Source: Lingula anatina
Lineage: Eukaryota; Brachiopoda; Lingulata; Lingulida; Lingulidae
DNA: 60,000 bases
Reading direction: 5' to 3'
Assembly: GCF_001039355.2 (NCBI RefSeq)
Contig: NW_019775423.1
Location: 188,001-248,000 of the forward strand
In this document: piece after piece, positions 31,995-45,076 of the stretch
Layout of the letters: each line of letters begins with the position of its first letter
Numbering within the stretch: position 1 is the stretch's first letter
Notes under the pieces: generated by a model
Database searches by the model: none
What the model was told of the DNA's origin: nothing
What the model saw: the letters and a program-made list of their open reading frames with translations, nothing else
Translations under genes and position numbers: made by a program

Positions 31995-34013
31995 CTTCAA
32001 AGTAGTCTGAAATGTTTTTTTCATAATACAGTGATTAGTTAATTTTTTTTATTCTGAGCTTATTCTCTAGCAGTAGCATACACACTAACTGGTGGCCTAG
32101 GCCATTGCAGTTGCAGCAAAAATATGAGTGAATTACAACTTTCATTGAGAGCATAAAGGAAACCAGTTCTGAGTAAGAAAAAAGATAAACATTCATTTTT
32201 ATACACAAGCTGTCTTTGCTTCCTTTCATACACAAGCCTTCACTAATGATGACATTTAATCAGGATATACCTTTAAATTGATAAGCCCTAAACCAGTTAA
32301 TGTATGCAAAGATTGATACTTCTTTATGCTATTTTAATGCAACTGCCGTCTTCAGAAATTATCAAGGGATTTACTGTAGACAAGACAAAATCAACTAATT
32401 AAAGTTCTGATTTATAATAATAGGAAAACAAAATTTAGGGACTAGTTTGAAATAAGAATGGCAATTCATTATGATTAAGGTATTACTTTCAAGTCATCAT
32501 TCTATGGAAACTAATATTTCCCCATCTTTCTTCAGCATATCAGTCAGTCTGTTTGTCCATCTTTTCTTTCTTTCTCTTGTATTTTCTTTTCACCTCCATC
32601 TATCATAACTTCTTTATTTTCCTTCTTGATACCTTTTTTCATTCTTTTCATTTTATTCTCTCTTATTTAGAAAGTTTCAGGCAATAATCACAGGTCCTTA
32701 GATATCAGTATATTTTCAATATCCCTTCCTATAGAGAACAGGATGAATGATTGTGTCATAAACATCAAAGGAAGAGGATTACTCACAGGTACTCCTGGAG
32801 ATATCTTTATGAGATAAATGAAGGTTTGTCATCATTTCTTCCAACAGCTTAATACAACTCTGAAGACAATGTATATATTTTGATTTACTCTCTGCATCAG
32901 ATATATATAGATCTGTATATTTGGTTAGTCTCCAAACCAAGGAGCTTATGTCATACGTAATTAAAAAAAGAATCAGTGATTAAGTTAATGCCACATAGAT
33001 TCCTTTTTTTTTAATAAAGACATGTTTGTAATTTACTTGAAAATTGCATTCTTTTAGCCATCAAATCAAAAAGTCAATTAGTAATAAACAATTGAGTAAA
33101 AAGCCTACCACATAAAAAATCTGCATGAAAACATATTTTTCTACATGACACCCAAAATAAAATTTAAAATTCTCATCAACACCTCTTGGGTTCTCTTCTG
33201 GACTAAAATACAAGTGAAAAACATTTTTTACTCCTCCAACCAATGCATTTTCTTAAAATGTACCAACAACCAGAGTACGTTTCATTGGTGTCATGTTATT
33301 TTGGACAGCTGTCAGACTACCATCCAGCTCTTGACTATATCAGTTTATTTCTTCTTTCTACACTTACTAAAAAAAATTCTTTTTGTGAATGCTGACACTG
33401 ATTTGTATCTGCATGTCACTCTGCTTTTAAACCATATACCAGAGAGAGAGAGAGAAACACACACAGTTAAAAGGGATTCAACCCCAGACCAAAGCACCTT
33501 TCAACATCAGCAGATAATGAACTCTGTATGTGCACCACTGCACTGATATTTTGCAAGGGAAATCAGTCAGCCATTTCCATTTCAGATTGGATTAATAACT
33601 TCTTACTTCCCCTGAATAATATTCTGATTTTGCTTCATCCAGAATAAAATGGTTTCACTGGGATGTGAGCTGCATGTAGTAATTTCAAAACTAGCTGGTT
33701 GATGTCAAACAAAAGGGGTGTGCAGACTACAGGAGTTTTGTACAATGTAGAATTGATTTTTTTCAGATGCACTAAACTTGTCAGTTATTTTTATTACTTT
33801 CAATATTATTACAGACATCAATACTGGTTTATAATGCTAATAAAATAAGTCCTGAAATTCTTCTATATTTCTTCAGTTGTTTTATCAAAACTATTTAGTG
33901 TTACTACTTTCCCAAACAAAATTATAACAGATATATTTCATATTTACAACCTAAAACTTATACTGATAAATATACCAATTTTAAGAAAGTACAAGATATT
34001 TTAATGATCTTTA

Positions 34014-34095
34014 GTTAATCTGGTGGCTTTCAGCGAGAGTCCCTGTGGAGTTGGATCGATCTACAAAGAGCGATGATTGTCTATGGGAATAGGCC
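34014..34095. mobile_element. fragment related to the MITE at 8772-9038
   Basis: Its right end, GGATCGATCTACA, then GCGAT and CTATGGGAATAGGCC before TTA, resembles the right end of the 8772-9038 element (GATCGATCCACA, GCGAT, CTGGGAATGGTCCC before TTA). The left half is missing or diverged. Confidence 0.5.
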
Positions 34096-36585
34096 TTAAA
34101 CTCTCATTTCATATGCAGTGCCATATGACAGCCAGCTTTTGCTAAGGCTAATGACTGAGGCTGATTTAATCCTGTTCCTGAGAATAATTAGTGATCAGGC
34201 CCCATGGGTGATAGATTAAACAACTTTCTCTTCCTAATCACACTGATTATTTTCAAATCATTTCACATATGATGAGACCCAGACATCAATACAACTGACT
34301 TTTATCAAAATCAATACTTAAAATTCATCCATATGTATATCCTCTATTGGCCTGTAATAGTTATAATGAATGAGTTTTGTTTGGGTGAACTTTAAAACCA
34401 ACAAATGACTATTAGATGGCATGGGACATTACTCAGACAAAAACATTTCTTGGTTTGGACAGTGTCAGACCCACTCCATCTGTCTGACTTAAAAATGTAC
34501 AACCTCTATGTATGTGAGCAAATTGGCCCCAAAAGCTGTTTTTCTCAGCAGACTCACCGTGTGAGGGCACTTTTTTACTTCAAGGAACCAATTAGTACCA
34601 ATATTGCCAATTTGCAATTACAGCCATAGAGCCAATGCTTAAATTGATATTAGCTCAACATTTGTTGTGTCTACCTAGTCTACCTAGCCAATCCTGAAGG
34701 TAAAATATTATTAAAACACATGATCTTGAATATTTCAACTCTGAAAGGATATGACTGTTGCTTGATTACATTCAGTAGCTTGTCTGCAAATTACTGCTTG
34801 AACATTTTCTCCAGCATTCTTAATAATTATTTCAGTACTTACTGACCCCCTTTAATGGATTAGAACTCAAAAATGTTCTTACACAATTTCTTTCTTTGCT
34901 TAATTTCTCTTTGCAACGAAATGCAGTTTTTGAGCAGGCAAATTAGTTTTGTTGTAATTTGAATAGCATGTAGCATTTTTTTCATCATAGAAGCCAAGAA
35001 AATGTAAAAGACTGCAAAATACAACTCTTTGTCCCTTTGAACTTACTGCATATAACTAACTACTCAGACAAAGGAGGCCCCTTCTGATTAGTCTGAATAC
35101 TAAGGTTGTATGTTCCTAAGTAACTGAATCATGAAAGCAAATTATTCTAACCCTCTACCTGTTCAAGTGTATTAATGGTGCCTATCACCTTAACAAGGCA
35201 AACAAGCAGCTTACAAAATCAACCAAAAAACTTCTAAACCACCCGCAAGAATATTGCTTTAAACTACATACAGAGCAGTCCAAGGAGGAAGGCAACAAAA
35301 ATTGTTTATTTAAAATATTGGGAGACCAGAATTTTGTTGAATTTGTAATCACTTTTCTCCCTCCTATACAACTGTCTACTTTGAAAATCTCCTCAATATT
35401 TGTGAAGAACATCTTTCAGATATCTTGTTCACTAACAAACAGACATACCTACGCCTAGGAAAACATAACCCCCTTCCTTGGCAGAGTAACAATGTACACA
35501 CACCTACCCTATTTAGCTTCTGCCCCACTCTATCCCGGCTCATTTTCCTCAATCTCCACTTCAGACCTGACTCTTAAACGTTATGTTGTGACTAATGGTA
35601 GCACTGATGGCATGGGAAGGCTTTGTATTGGTGAACTCATGTGGGAGAGCTTATCCAATCTCTTTAGATTAAGTTGGTGATAAGGAGGCTCTACACTGTG
35701 CTGGGACATATATGAGACTTGTGTGATAATTATAGCCTTTTGTTTTTTTCCATTTCACTTGTGCAAAGCTATATTTAGCTTTTATTTTGTTTGCAGGTAC
35801 ATATTAAAATGCATTAAATGAGTGCATATATTGTAATAACAAATGACAAGTCTTGAGCACCTTTAATTTTTGCTATGCATTACTGTAGTACACTTTCTAG
35901 CAGTAATTTTATGTCCTCAATCATTTTACTTAAATGTTAATCAATTTTACACTTAATGCCAGCTAAAAAGAAATCAAAAGGTAAATATATGTAATACATT
36001 CTCATTAATTTTATTAAAATTTTGCCTATGTTTAAGGAAATTTTAAAAGTGAAATTATTTTTAAAAAAGCATCAACCTGAACTCAGACACACCTTTTCAC
36101 CACGTAGTAGTATTACGTTTGTAGTATTACGTAGCCATTAGCACAAAACGCCACTGTAGCAGTACAGCTAAATCATCAATCATCCCTTTGGCCAATAATG
36201 TGACTTTGCAGTCAAAGTCGACATATCAAGCACAGCAAGCCATGAGCAATACACATATATATGATATTACAGAGACACAAAGGAAATGTAACTACTAGAA
36301 TAGCCACAGTTATCTTTTGCCATCTTAATTACCCAGCTAAGGGTCAATATTGTGTCATGTTCAAGCCACAACTTCACACATCATCCTGAGCATGAGAGCA
36401 TCACTATAATGACTTAGGCCGTTTTTATGTTGACGGGAACACTTATCTCTTTTGCACCATTTTGACTTATCCCAAGACTATGGGAGGTTTTACTTCATTT
36501 TTACATCATGCAATACACTTTTCTGTTTCTCACCATTTTGAGAGATTCAAAATGTTAAAGTCTGACTATTACATCAAAATGGACT

Positions 36586-36598
36586 CCCCCCCCCCCCA
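36586..36598. repeat. poly-C tract
   Basis: Run of about 12-13 C in non-coding DNA. Confidence 0.8.
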
Positions 36599-39500
36599 AT
36601 ACTTCACCCTTCTGCACTCCCCACAGTCCAGATTTTCAACCCATCATTACATATGATGAGCCCAACACCAGATTCATTTTGATTAGTCTAAACAGTGAGG
36701 GCAAACTTGTGAAAATGAGCAAACCCTCTGTACCATAATCAAATGTTAAGACTAGAAAAAAATATTGCAACACAGATAAGTACATCCTCCCCCCAACTGT
36801 GTGAAAAAAGGACCTACTGGTAAAACTTTAACAAACACAAATCAGTCTGCCAAGTGAACTTTTCTAGATTCCAAAGGTACACATGACCAATGAATCACAA
36901 GCTCAGTTGTTGGTATTAACCTGTGGGTGTTGGGAGCATGGATGTTATAAGTGTTACAAAATAAATATGGTTTAACCACAAAGTAATCAAACATTCCTGT
37001 CACCCCAGATCGACTTCTAATCCAGACAAAGCCAGATGCGGGCAAACCAAAATAACTGTGAAATAATACTGCTACTTGTATAACTGTGTGTGACTGCTCT
37101 TTCTTCTGAGTGAATAACTTAGCTGCAATTGTGCAAATTTCAACACAAATTCAATTCACTTCAACAACATTAGAGAGACTTTAAGAAATGAGGAGAATGA
37201 ATGTTCAGTCAATTATTAACATATTTTTTATGTTTTATAAATAATTTTACATATAATAGAAACAGTCAAGCATATTTATAAGACTCAGACAATGGTCATA
37301 CATTTCATTCCTAAAATCATCTACAATATTTCAAATATAAACCCATCAATTTTCATTCAAACATCTCTTTTACACTTTATACCTTTGTTGTCAGTGTACT
37401 GATTTCTGAAATCATTCTGTGCCCACAATGTATTTATAATTCTACATCTTATCCATTGCAAATTACAGGAAATATTGATTAAGCATCACACATATTTTCC
37501 AAATTTTCAAGCATATCAATGGAGATACTATTTCGATGTTAACTATCTGGATTAAGAGTAGAGATGACGGCTTTGATTGAAATGGGATGTATAGAAGGGA
37601 AAGTTCATTTTTGCTTAATTCTAAAGATCTGCAAATATAGTGCAGTGATAGTTTAAAACTATTCTTTATTTGGTAAAAAAGGTACGAAGCTAAACATAAT
37701 GTTTTAGTTTGACTGCATAACACTGAGGGGAAGGGGGAAATGATGCAATAACGTGTATATTTTCAAATTAATAATAATAACAACCTCTTACCTTGTTCAA
37801 ACAAGCAGGAATCCAAGAGAACAAGTTAAATTATTGCATAAACAATATCATACCCTAGCAGTTACAAGATTCAACTGAGAGTGCAAAAAATCAATTACCT
37901 GTTCAGCTTTCATCATTCTGAAAACCCTCATCATAATACAAAAAACCTGGGGGTAAAAGTTTTGACTTTGACCACTGATGCATATAATTGGAAATAAAAC
38001 TTTTGCTGATTTGACCAAACAATTGGATGAGATTCAGAAAAAAATATTCCATTGATCTGATGAAAAATAAGAGAAAAAACAAGTAATTCATTAAAGCCAA
38101 AACCATGCTACCCTGACCCCTGCTAGTGCTCCACTGATCTTACACAGGATAAAAAAATGGTGTTATTAAACAAGTGAAGCAATAATAGTAATTTGTGAAC
38201 CAAAATGAAACAAGCAGACAGTGAATGATTTCATGACCATGCCTTACAATCCTAGAGTCAATACAATGCAATACAGACTTTTTCAAAAACTCAATTATTT
38301 ACAAACCACAGGCCCACCTGATAACACACGTAATCATGTACCCTGTGAAACATGGCAAGAAAGTAACGACTATTGGAATGAATTTCACTTATGCAATTAT
38401 GAAATTTACATAAAGCACTTTTTAACTCTGAATTTCAGGGTACAATTAATTCTGTGTTAATATACATGTACATGTGTGAGAACATGTGTATGGAGGAGAC
38501 TTTATAAAATTATGTAATAAATAATGTGATCTTCCCCTTTTCCCCCTTTAATGCTATTCTATACTGCCTGTAGAGACAGTGATAAAAAAATCCAATGCAA
38601 AAATTCTTGCTGGACAGTGGAAAAATTGTCTTATCTCAAATCTTTACAACAACCAGTAAGATTTATGAGACATGAAGCCTCCTTCTCTTAAATTTCTTTG
38701 CATAACTCATCACCATCACCTGACAAGAAGGTATGGAAACTGAAACATAACATCCATTATCAAGTGAACTCAGGGTGTAAAGTAACATATGTTCTCTATG
38801 CTCCAGGTTGAAGTTTCATACTTCAGAAATTCATTAGTTCCAGCAGGGGGTCTGTGACATCATATTTCCCATGTGCAATACACCATCTAAACTGTCAATT
38901 CAAAAGGTACAGCACAAATAAATGACTGTCAAAGGATCAGTTCCTGTATTAAATTTCATATAAACAGTAGTCAAGACACATAAATTAAAAACCCAGAACT
39001 GTATGGTTTTGTAATAGATGATAGATGAACATAAGTCAGTATCAATACTACCCATCCTTCAGATCTTGCCAACAAACAAACAAATCAGTACTACTGTGCT
39101 TAGCTTACACTTGGCTTCCAAGCCTATGATCAAATCCACATCTTTTGCCTAAATTATCAGATACAAACAAAAACATGCTTCATTTATAACTCCAGTTGCT
39201 TAATGATACATCCCTCATTTTTTCACAACTTGATTTTCAACACTTACCAAAATCGATATATCCTCCCACTTGGAAGAGGAAAATCTGTATATCTTTTCCT
39301 CAACTGTATATGTACTTGTTTATTCAGCTCCTAGATGCACTGCTGCAACAAAAATGCCCAATGAGTGATTGGTTTGCTGAAAATATCCTGGCTGGACTCC
39401 TAATATACACAAAGGTCAAATATCAAATATGTCTGTTTATATACCTAAAATTCTGAAACGAAAAAAACATTTGTAGCTATGAAAATCTACCAAAATGTTT

Positions 39501-40055
39501 TGATAACAACCATCCTCCCTGACAGTTACGCTATCTCCAAAACAGTTGCTACATTCGTATCTACCAAACTGCTGAACAACAATCTTCTTATATCTGTTAA
39601 GAAGGTTTTTTGTTCACCACTCCTGCCAATCACTTTCTCTACATGTAATGCATATATATGTATCCTAGAGCAGCAAGACAGCCGACTAGTCTACCAACTT
39701 TCCCTTGCTCCAATATCTCCATACCTCCCAAGTATGCTAGGCGTGTTGTCTTATAGGCTTACATCGGTATGCAGTGCGTTTTAAACGAACAAGGTATACG
39801 GAGAAAAACTATATGGTTTTGTTTTCCTAAGGACTTAAGTTAACGTAAGTTAATCAGTTGGTCTCCCTTCTCATTTCCTAATCAAATTCTGCAACTCTAG
39901 CCGGAGATATTTTTGCCTTTTGTTTGAAATTGAATTTAGATCTTATCTCTGGAGGCTCTCGTTAATCCCATAGGAACGACCTCACCTGTTCTTTACTATC
40001 TGCTACATTATTTTCTCACTCTAATAAAGTAAACGGGTGTAAATAAGAAATATTA

Positions 40056-40192
40056 GACCGAATTTTCACTGTGTACGCAGTTTTCCCCCATAATGTATTT
40101 ACAGAGCGTGACTAGCGTAACGCGTGCGTAACACGGTCAGTAAATATATTTTATTTCAATTCAAGGCTTGCGGAGAGACAGAAAATTCGGTC
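40056..40192. mobile_element. short MITE with TA flanks
   Basis: The perfect 12-bp terminal inverted repeat GACCGAATTTTC and its inverse enclose 137 bp, with TA on each side (40054-40055 and 40193-40194), as expected for Tc1/mariner-type insertion. The interior is CpG-bearing and partly self-complementary. It has no coding capacity. Confidence 0.65.
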
Positions 40193-41116
40193 TACTATAC
40201 CTGATAACTGTAAGAGTAATTCCCTGCCCTTCCTTCCCTTCTCCAGTCCTAGAGCGTACTACACTGCTTGGCAATAGACTTTGCTCGTATCAAATTTAAG
40301 TTCAATCCTAACACAATCAGACAGGCGTACATTACAAGGACCGGAGTCCCTCGCACATCCGACCTGAAAAGCATACCTAACGCACTAACATTTAAAACCC
40401 AAATGCGGGAGCTTTTTCCTTTATTTATTTTTCTATAATAATAAACCGTGGGACGTTTTTATGCACACCGTGGAAAAGACGAAGTGGAACAGAGCCAACA
40501 GTATTGATTTGAAATTTATTTGTATTTCAAAACTTTATTTGAATTAGAATAATTGAAAAAAAAAGTTGAATAATTGCAGATCAGTCTTTATGCAAGTCGA
40601 TCAAGTATAGGCACCTAATAGAAAGAGCCCACACTCCACACGACATGGGCCAATTTTGATAAATTTATATCACTTTGTCTCTTTTAATGCAAAAACCCCT
40701 CCATCTCCAGGGGAACGGCAAATGGGAGCTGGGTTTATTCTAGTCGAGCAAAATATACTTTATTTTGACTGAAGACATAAACTGGGGATAATTTCAACAG
40801 TGTGTCGGTTAATATTATGTTCTAAACTCTCAGCCAAATCCATAACAACATAATTTATCAAAGGCTAATCTGTGTTATTGAAATCGGAGAGTAATGCCTC
40901 CTCTGTGCCGCTGTGCCTGGTTGAGGCAGCAGTAAGTTAGAGAAAACCAGAGCCCTCTATATGCATAAACAGTTACTAAAATACTGTCGAGCGAGTCTAC
41001 AAACGTGATTGTGGTACCGTCTGCTTAGTTCTGTGTTTGGGTGTGTGAATAAACGAATATGTGGTCATAGTATTTTAGTCTGCTGAAAAGCCTAAAAGCT
41101 GTAATATTATTTTGAT

Positions 41117-41122
41117 TTTATT
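41117..41122 (-). other. candidate poly(A) signal for the 504-aa gene
   Basis: AATAAA on the minus strand, about 170 nt past the stop at 41293. Confidence 0.5.
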
Positions 41123-41292
41123 TGAAAAACTAACAGATGATGAAGTACACAGACGCAAAATAGAATATCTTGATAGGACTTTTTTTAGTCGAGTTGAATA
41201 TAATAATGCACGTTTATCTGAAATCATGACTTCAATTAAAAATATGAATTCAATTTATATTGTACATCTAATGTCACGTTTACACAAAACAA

Positions 41293-42773
41293 TCAATCAA
41301 GAAAAAGGTTATTATGTTTTACATCCCAAAACGATTCCCGCGTGGAGGGAGTTGTTTTCAATGGAGCCGACTTTGAACGAAATCGAAATTTCTTACGTCT
41401 CTCAATATCGGATGAAGAAGACAAGGCAAACGCTGACTTCGCACGCGGTGCTTTAAAAGAACTTGTTTGTAGTCTGTCGTCTATAGTTTGCAATTTTTTG
41501 TCTGACACAGTCTTGAAATGAGAAAGTTTGTTTCGAATGATCAGTTCATGATGTTTTTCCTCTTCCTTCTGGAGGAATTTACGTAATCGCCCTACGGGAA
41601 CGATCTGATCGAATCTGGGAACGGGTGTTCGTGGTCTTCTGCCACGAGGGTTGTTCTTAAAGTCTAGAACGGTTCCATCGTAATCCGCAAACATTTCCAA
41701 CTTTGTCACAAGTTTTCTCTGCCCCTGTGCACCCGGGTGTAAGCCATAACCATGTCCGTAGCTGTAAATTCCCATGCCGGCTAACTTCGGTAATAACTCA
41801 TCGAGAGATTTGTCATTATTGTTCAGTGGTTCTGTAGATTTAGCGTTTGGATCTGCAGCGGGTATGTTTTCCTGTCTTGCGCTGGTAACGCCCACACTGG
41901 TAGGCCTACCTGTTGCGTTGGATTCGGACTCCGATGTGCCTTCACATGATGTGTTTATGTTGGAAGATTGGCCCGTTGACATGTCACTGGTTTTTGAACC
42001 AAGAGGGTTTAATCCGACGTATTTATGGACATTTTGTCCAGATAAATTGTCTTTGATCCGACTACCACTGTTAGAATTTTCGGGGTTTAATTCTATTTCA
42101 GCACCGCTAGGCACTCCCGCTTTTTGTGCCTTTTTGTCCGTTTGACTATTCCTTGGTACTTCCGAATGAATGTTTTGAGTTAATGTATTTTTATTTTTGT
42201 CAGGGTATTTGATTTTATCGTTTTTTTCTGTGCCAGTAAGCACCTGGGTATCTATGTCAGGCTGTTGAACGGGTAATTTTCCAGAAAATTTTGATTTTGG
42301 ATATGGTTTATCGACGTCAAATGAAGAATTTTCAGACTTGGAACATTTAAATTTTCGTCTCGTCTCTGTTACAGGATTTCTGGGACTCACATTTCCCACT
42401 TGACTTTTATCAAAACTTTGGACTGTTTCAGAAGTTTTGGCTCCGACATTATCCAGCGGGATTTGTTCGCTGTCTTCTGGCGTACCATGAGCACCTTTTT
42501 CGACTTTCTCTATCGCGGTTTCCAAGTTAGCGACCATTAAATGTTTCTCGGCCTCTTTACTGCGATCAGTATTCGCAATACGCTCAGCAAGAAGAACAAG
42601 TCTTCGTTTATTCTTCCACAAATTACGCTGTTTTTGGTCCCACTCGGACATTATGATATGTTGCTCCTGGGTAAGTTTCTCCCAGCGAGAATGAATTTCT
42701 CGCAGGTAAGATCTCACCAGTCTTGCCTCTGTGTTGGCCAACTTCTGTGTTCGTCTTTGTCCTAGTTCGTGGG
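41293..42773 (-). CDS. unknown 504-aa disordered protein, exon 2
   Basis: The acceptor TTCACCAAACAG opens a phase-1 exon with 492 codons and a stop. It joins in frame to the short first exon at 43156-43189, so the frame really begins there and not at an internal codon. The protein has a basic, helix-prone N-terminal region (about residues 13-105, with LREIHSRWEKLTQEQ), a long Ser/Asn/Thr/Lys-rich disordered middle, and a more ordered C-terminal third. That third contains GMGIYSYGHGYGLHPGAQG, then HHELIIRNKLSHFK and a RFRSKSAPL motif. No known domain or membrane segment recognised. Residues about 397-450 align without gaps to residues 113-166 of the 302-aa protein at 58227-59135. Confidence 0.8.
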
Positions 42774-43155
42774 CTGTTTGGTGAAAATAAGTAGATTTTG
42801 ATACTTTTATGATAAAATTCTAATTGCTTTAACTTCTGTATTATAATTACTGAAATGTGTTATATCGAATATATATATGGTGAACAAAAAACATTTAATT
42901 TTATCATGTAAAACCCAGCCAAGAGAGCATACTCAAATTTGACAAAAGTTTTATGGACTATAGTGGGTCAGTTGTAGCATATGGAATCACATTTTACACG
43001 TAACATGTACAGCCAACGGCATTAATACAGTTTCTGTACAAACTTCAATACAAGTGGCATGACTAATTATTTGATTTTGGTACAATTCCATTCTTCAATT
43101 CAGGTAATAAGAATTATTTACATGAAAAGTAAATAGGCATAGGCCTACTGCTTAC
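42774..43155 (-). other. intron of the 504-aa gene
   Basis: A 382-bp phase-1 intron with GTAAGC donor and AACAG acceptor. Nothing else seen. Confidence 0.75.
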
Positions 43156-43189
43156 CGGAGTTGCGTCGTGCAGTTTGTGACTCTGCCAT
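43156..43189 (-). CDS. unknown 504-aa protein, exon 1
   Basis: The ATG at 43189 starts MAESQTARRNS and stops at donor G|GTAAGC in phase 1, which matches exon 2 (next residues AHELGQRRTQK). The short exon explains why the main open frame lacks an ATG near its start. Kozak context is AAAATGG. CpG-bearing sequence upstream (43230-43400) is a plausible promoter. Confidence 0.75.
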
Positions 43190-44746
43190 TTTGAATCTTT
43201 GAAATAATCTTCTAATACTTCATCTGATGCCTTTTCCACATAATTTGTTTAATTGAGCACCGCTCATTGTCCGAGAGACGAAATACGTGGCTTACCAAGT
43301 GGTCGACCCGGGTAGGACAGAATTAAATAACACGAAACGCGCTACTTTAAATCTCAATTACCTGCGCACACAAAGACCACTTTAATTTTGACATTGCCTC
43401 TAGACGTATTTGGGAACGCAAATACTACGTGTCCACAATGGAATCTCTCTCGAGCAGCTCATTTGGATATATTACGCACTCTTGATTGTCATGTGTGGCA
43501 AAACACACATTCAACTAAGGCGGCCCAAGCTAATGGAAACGGCTCTTTGACTCATGGTCTGATAGTATAAGTGAATCTGGGATTTACTATTGAAAACCCC
43601 TAAATATTGAATGTAAACATTTACAGAATAGAAAGGACTCAAGGACATGGCAACTACATAAGATGGGGCGTGTGATTGTGACAAACATATAGGCTGATTT
43701 TAATTTTCACTCAACCCTAAGTAACATTTTGACCGTTATTACGTATAAAATATTCATGGTATTGTATCTGTTGCAAAATTGCAACCTGATAGTATTACTA
43801 AAAACATATTAGTTTTCTAATGAAAATATTTAGATTTTTCACTTCGTGAGTCTAGAATTGTAAGGGCGGAAAATTAAGGGTGTAGGTCGTGGCGGAAAAA
43901 GTCGCTGGGTCGCGACATAAGAAATCAATGGAATATTGAAACCGTGAAAGATTAGTTTAAACTGTTATTTTTGGAAGTCTAGAATGCAGTTCATAAAAAT
44001 TAAAAACAAGTCCAATAATATTACGATTTATTGAAAGATCAAAAGGATATTCTGCTGCACCGCATTAATTTTTCAAAGAATTACCATGCACATGGCGTGC
44101 TTTGTATAAAAGAAAATAAACACGTATCAGCACGAAGGGTCGCTGCCAGTAACTTTCTGGTTATGATAATAACCTTCCAATATGGCATTGAATATTGCAC
44201 AATTCACAATCCTGTTTTTACGATCTAGAGTTTAATTGAAATGCAGTCGATATCGTAAACATTTATTTGTTCCCGCGCTGTGGTTTCGTCCGATCCAAGT
44301 CTCTGTGAACAACCTGAGATAAACGTTAACCTGTCATTACACATTGCTACCAAGTCTTACATTTTTTCACATATGCCTTATGATTATTTACCCTCTGTTT
44401 TTTCCAATAGACAAATGTGTTATTACAACGAATTAAGAGGAACCTATGCAAAGATTTCCATTACACAAACCGTTGGTGATATACGTTAGTTACATGTAAC
44501 GTGCACATACAATATGTATAGTAAAACCCCTTTTTTTCCAGCATCCGCCCAGCAACAAGTGTATCTTACTTATTTCTTTATAATGCTACACAACATTACA
44601 CGAAAACTATGCACTGCACTCTTTGACACCTGAAGAGAGCAAGGTGTAAGCAATGCGTATGATCTTTTTGTATTTGCTTTCATTTCTTTCAAAGCTTTTT
44701 TCATCCTAGGGTGTTAGTTTGTGTTTTTTCAAGAGAATGGAATAAT
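43190..44746. other. intergenic region
   Basis: No supported gene. Short plus-strand frames at 43388-43570, 44031-44228 and 44280-44489 have no recognisable motif. Confidence 0.5.
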
Positions 44747-44752
44747 TTTATT
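44747..44752 (-). other. candidate poly(A) signal for the 448-aa gene
   Basis: AATAAA on the minus strand, about 325 nt past the stop at 45077. Confidence 0.45.
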
Positions 44753-45076
44753 TTCGCCCAATATACATGCACTTGAACCTATTCTCAAGAACCTTTTCTG
44801 ACCTAAATGTTGCTGAAAAAAATGCCTGAAATCTTGAGGAGTAAATGTGTAAATATCGCTATTTACTTTTATACTTTTTAAAAGTTTGTTTTCCACTTAA
44901 CGATATTGTAGTTTCTCTTTTCTCTTTTGTGAGGACCATATTGAAATATCAACCTGAGAATAAATGATATTAAATGAGCGTGAAAATGAAGGAGGTTTAT
45001 AGAAACAAAATGTTCTTTTAATGTTCTTTAACAATCAACATCTATAGAAAATTATCAAACAGGTCGACGTCTTTTT

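Larger units (their letters stand above)
32007..41116. other. long non-coding stretch: 5' region of the PTN/MK-like gene and intergenic DNA
   Basis: No gene supported over 9 kb. It probably contains one or more 5' UTR exons and the promoter of the PTN/MK-like gene, perhaps in the CpG-containing zone at 39.7-40.5 kb (inference). It holds a MITE end fragment, a poly-C tract at 36586-36598, an AG tract near 33441 and a TA-flanked MITE at 40056-40192. Confidence 0.45.

Noticed and set aside
33145-33546. 133-codon plus-strand frame
   Set aside because: Composition typical of AT-rich chance frames; it includes an AG/AC simple-repeat tract (RERETHTV) and no domain.
35150-35680. Two consecutive plus-strand open frames (KCINGAYHLNKANK... 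and YVVTNGSTDGMG...)
   Set aside because: Could be a decayed retroelement or exon, but there is no recognisable motif, no good splice sites and no start context.
41112-41456. 114-codon plus-strand open frame overlapping the end of the 504-aa gene
   Set aside because: It runs antisense over the last 160 bases of a well-supported CDS and its 3' UTR, has no recognisable motif, and contains the reverse complement of the poly(A) signal.
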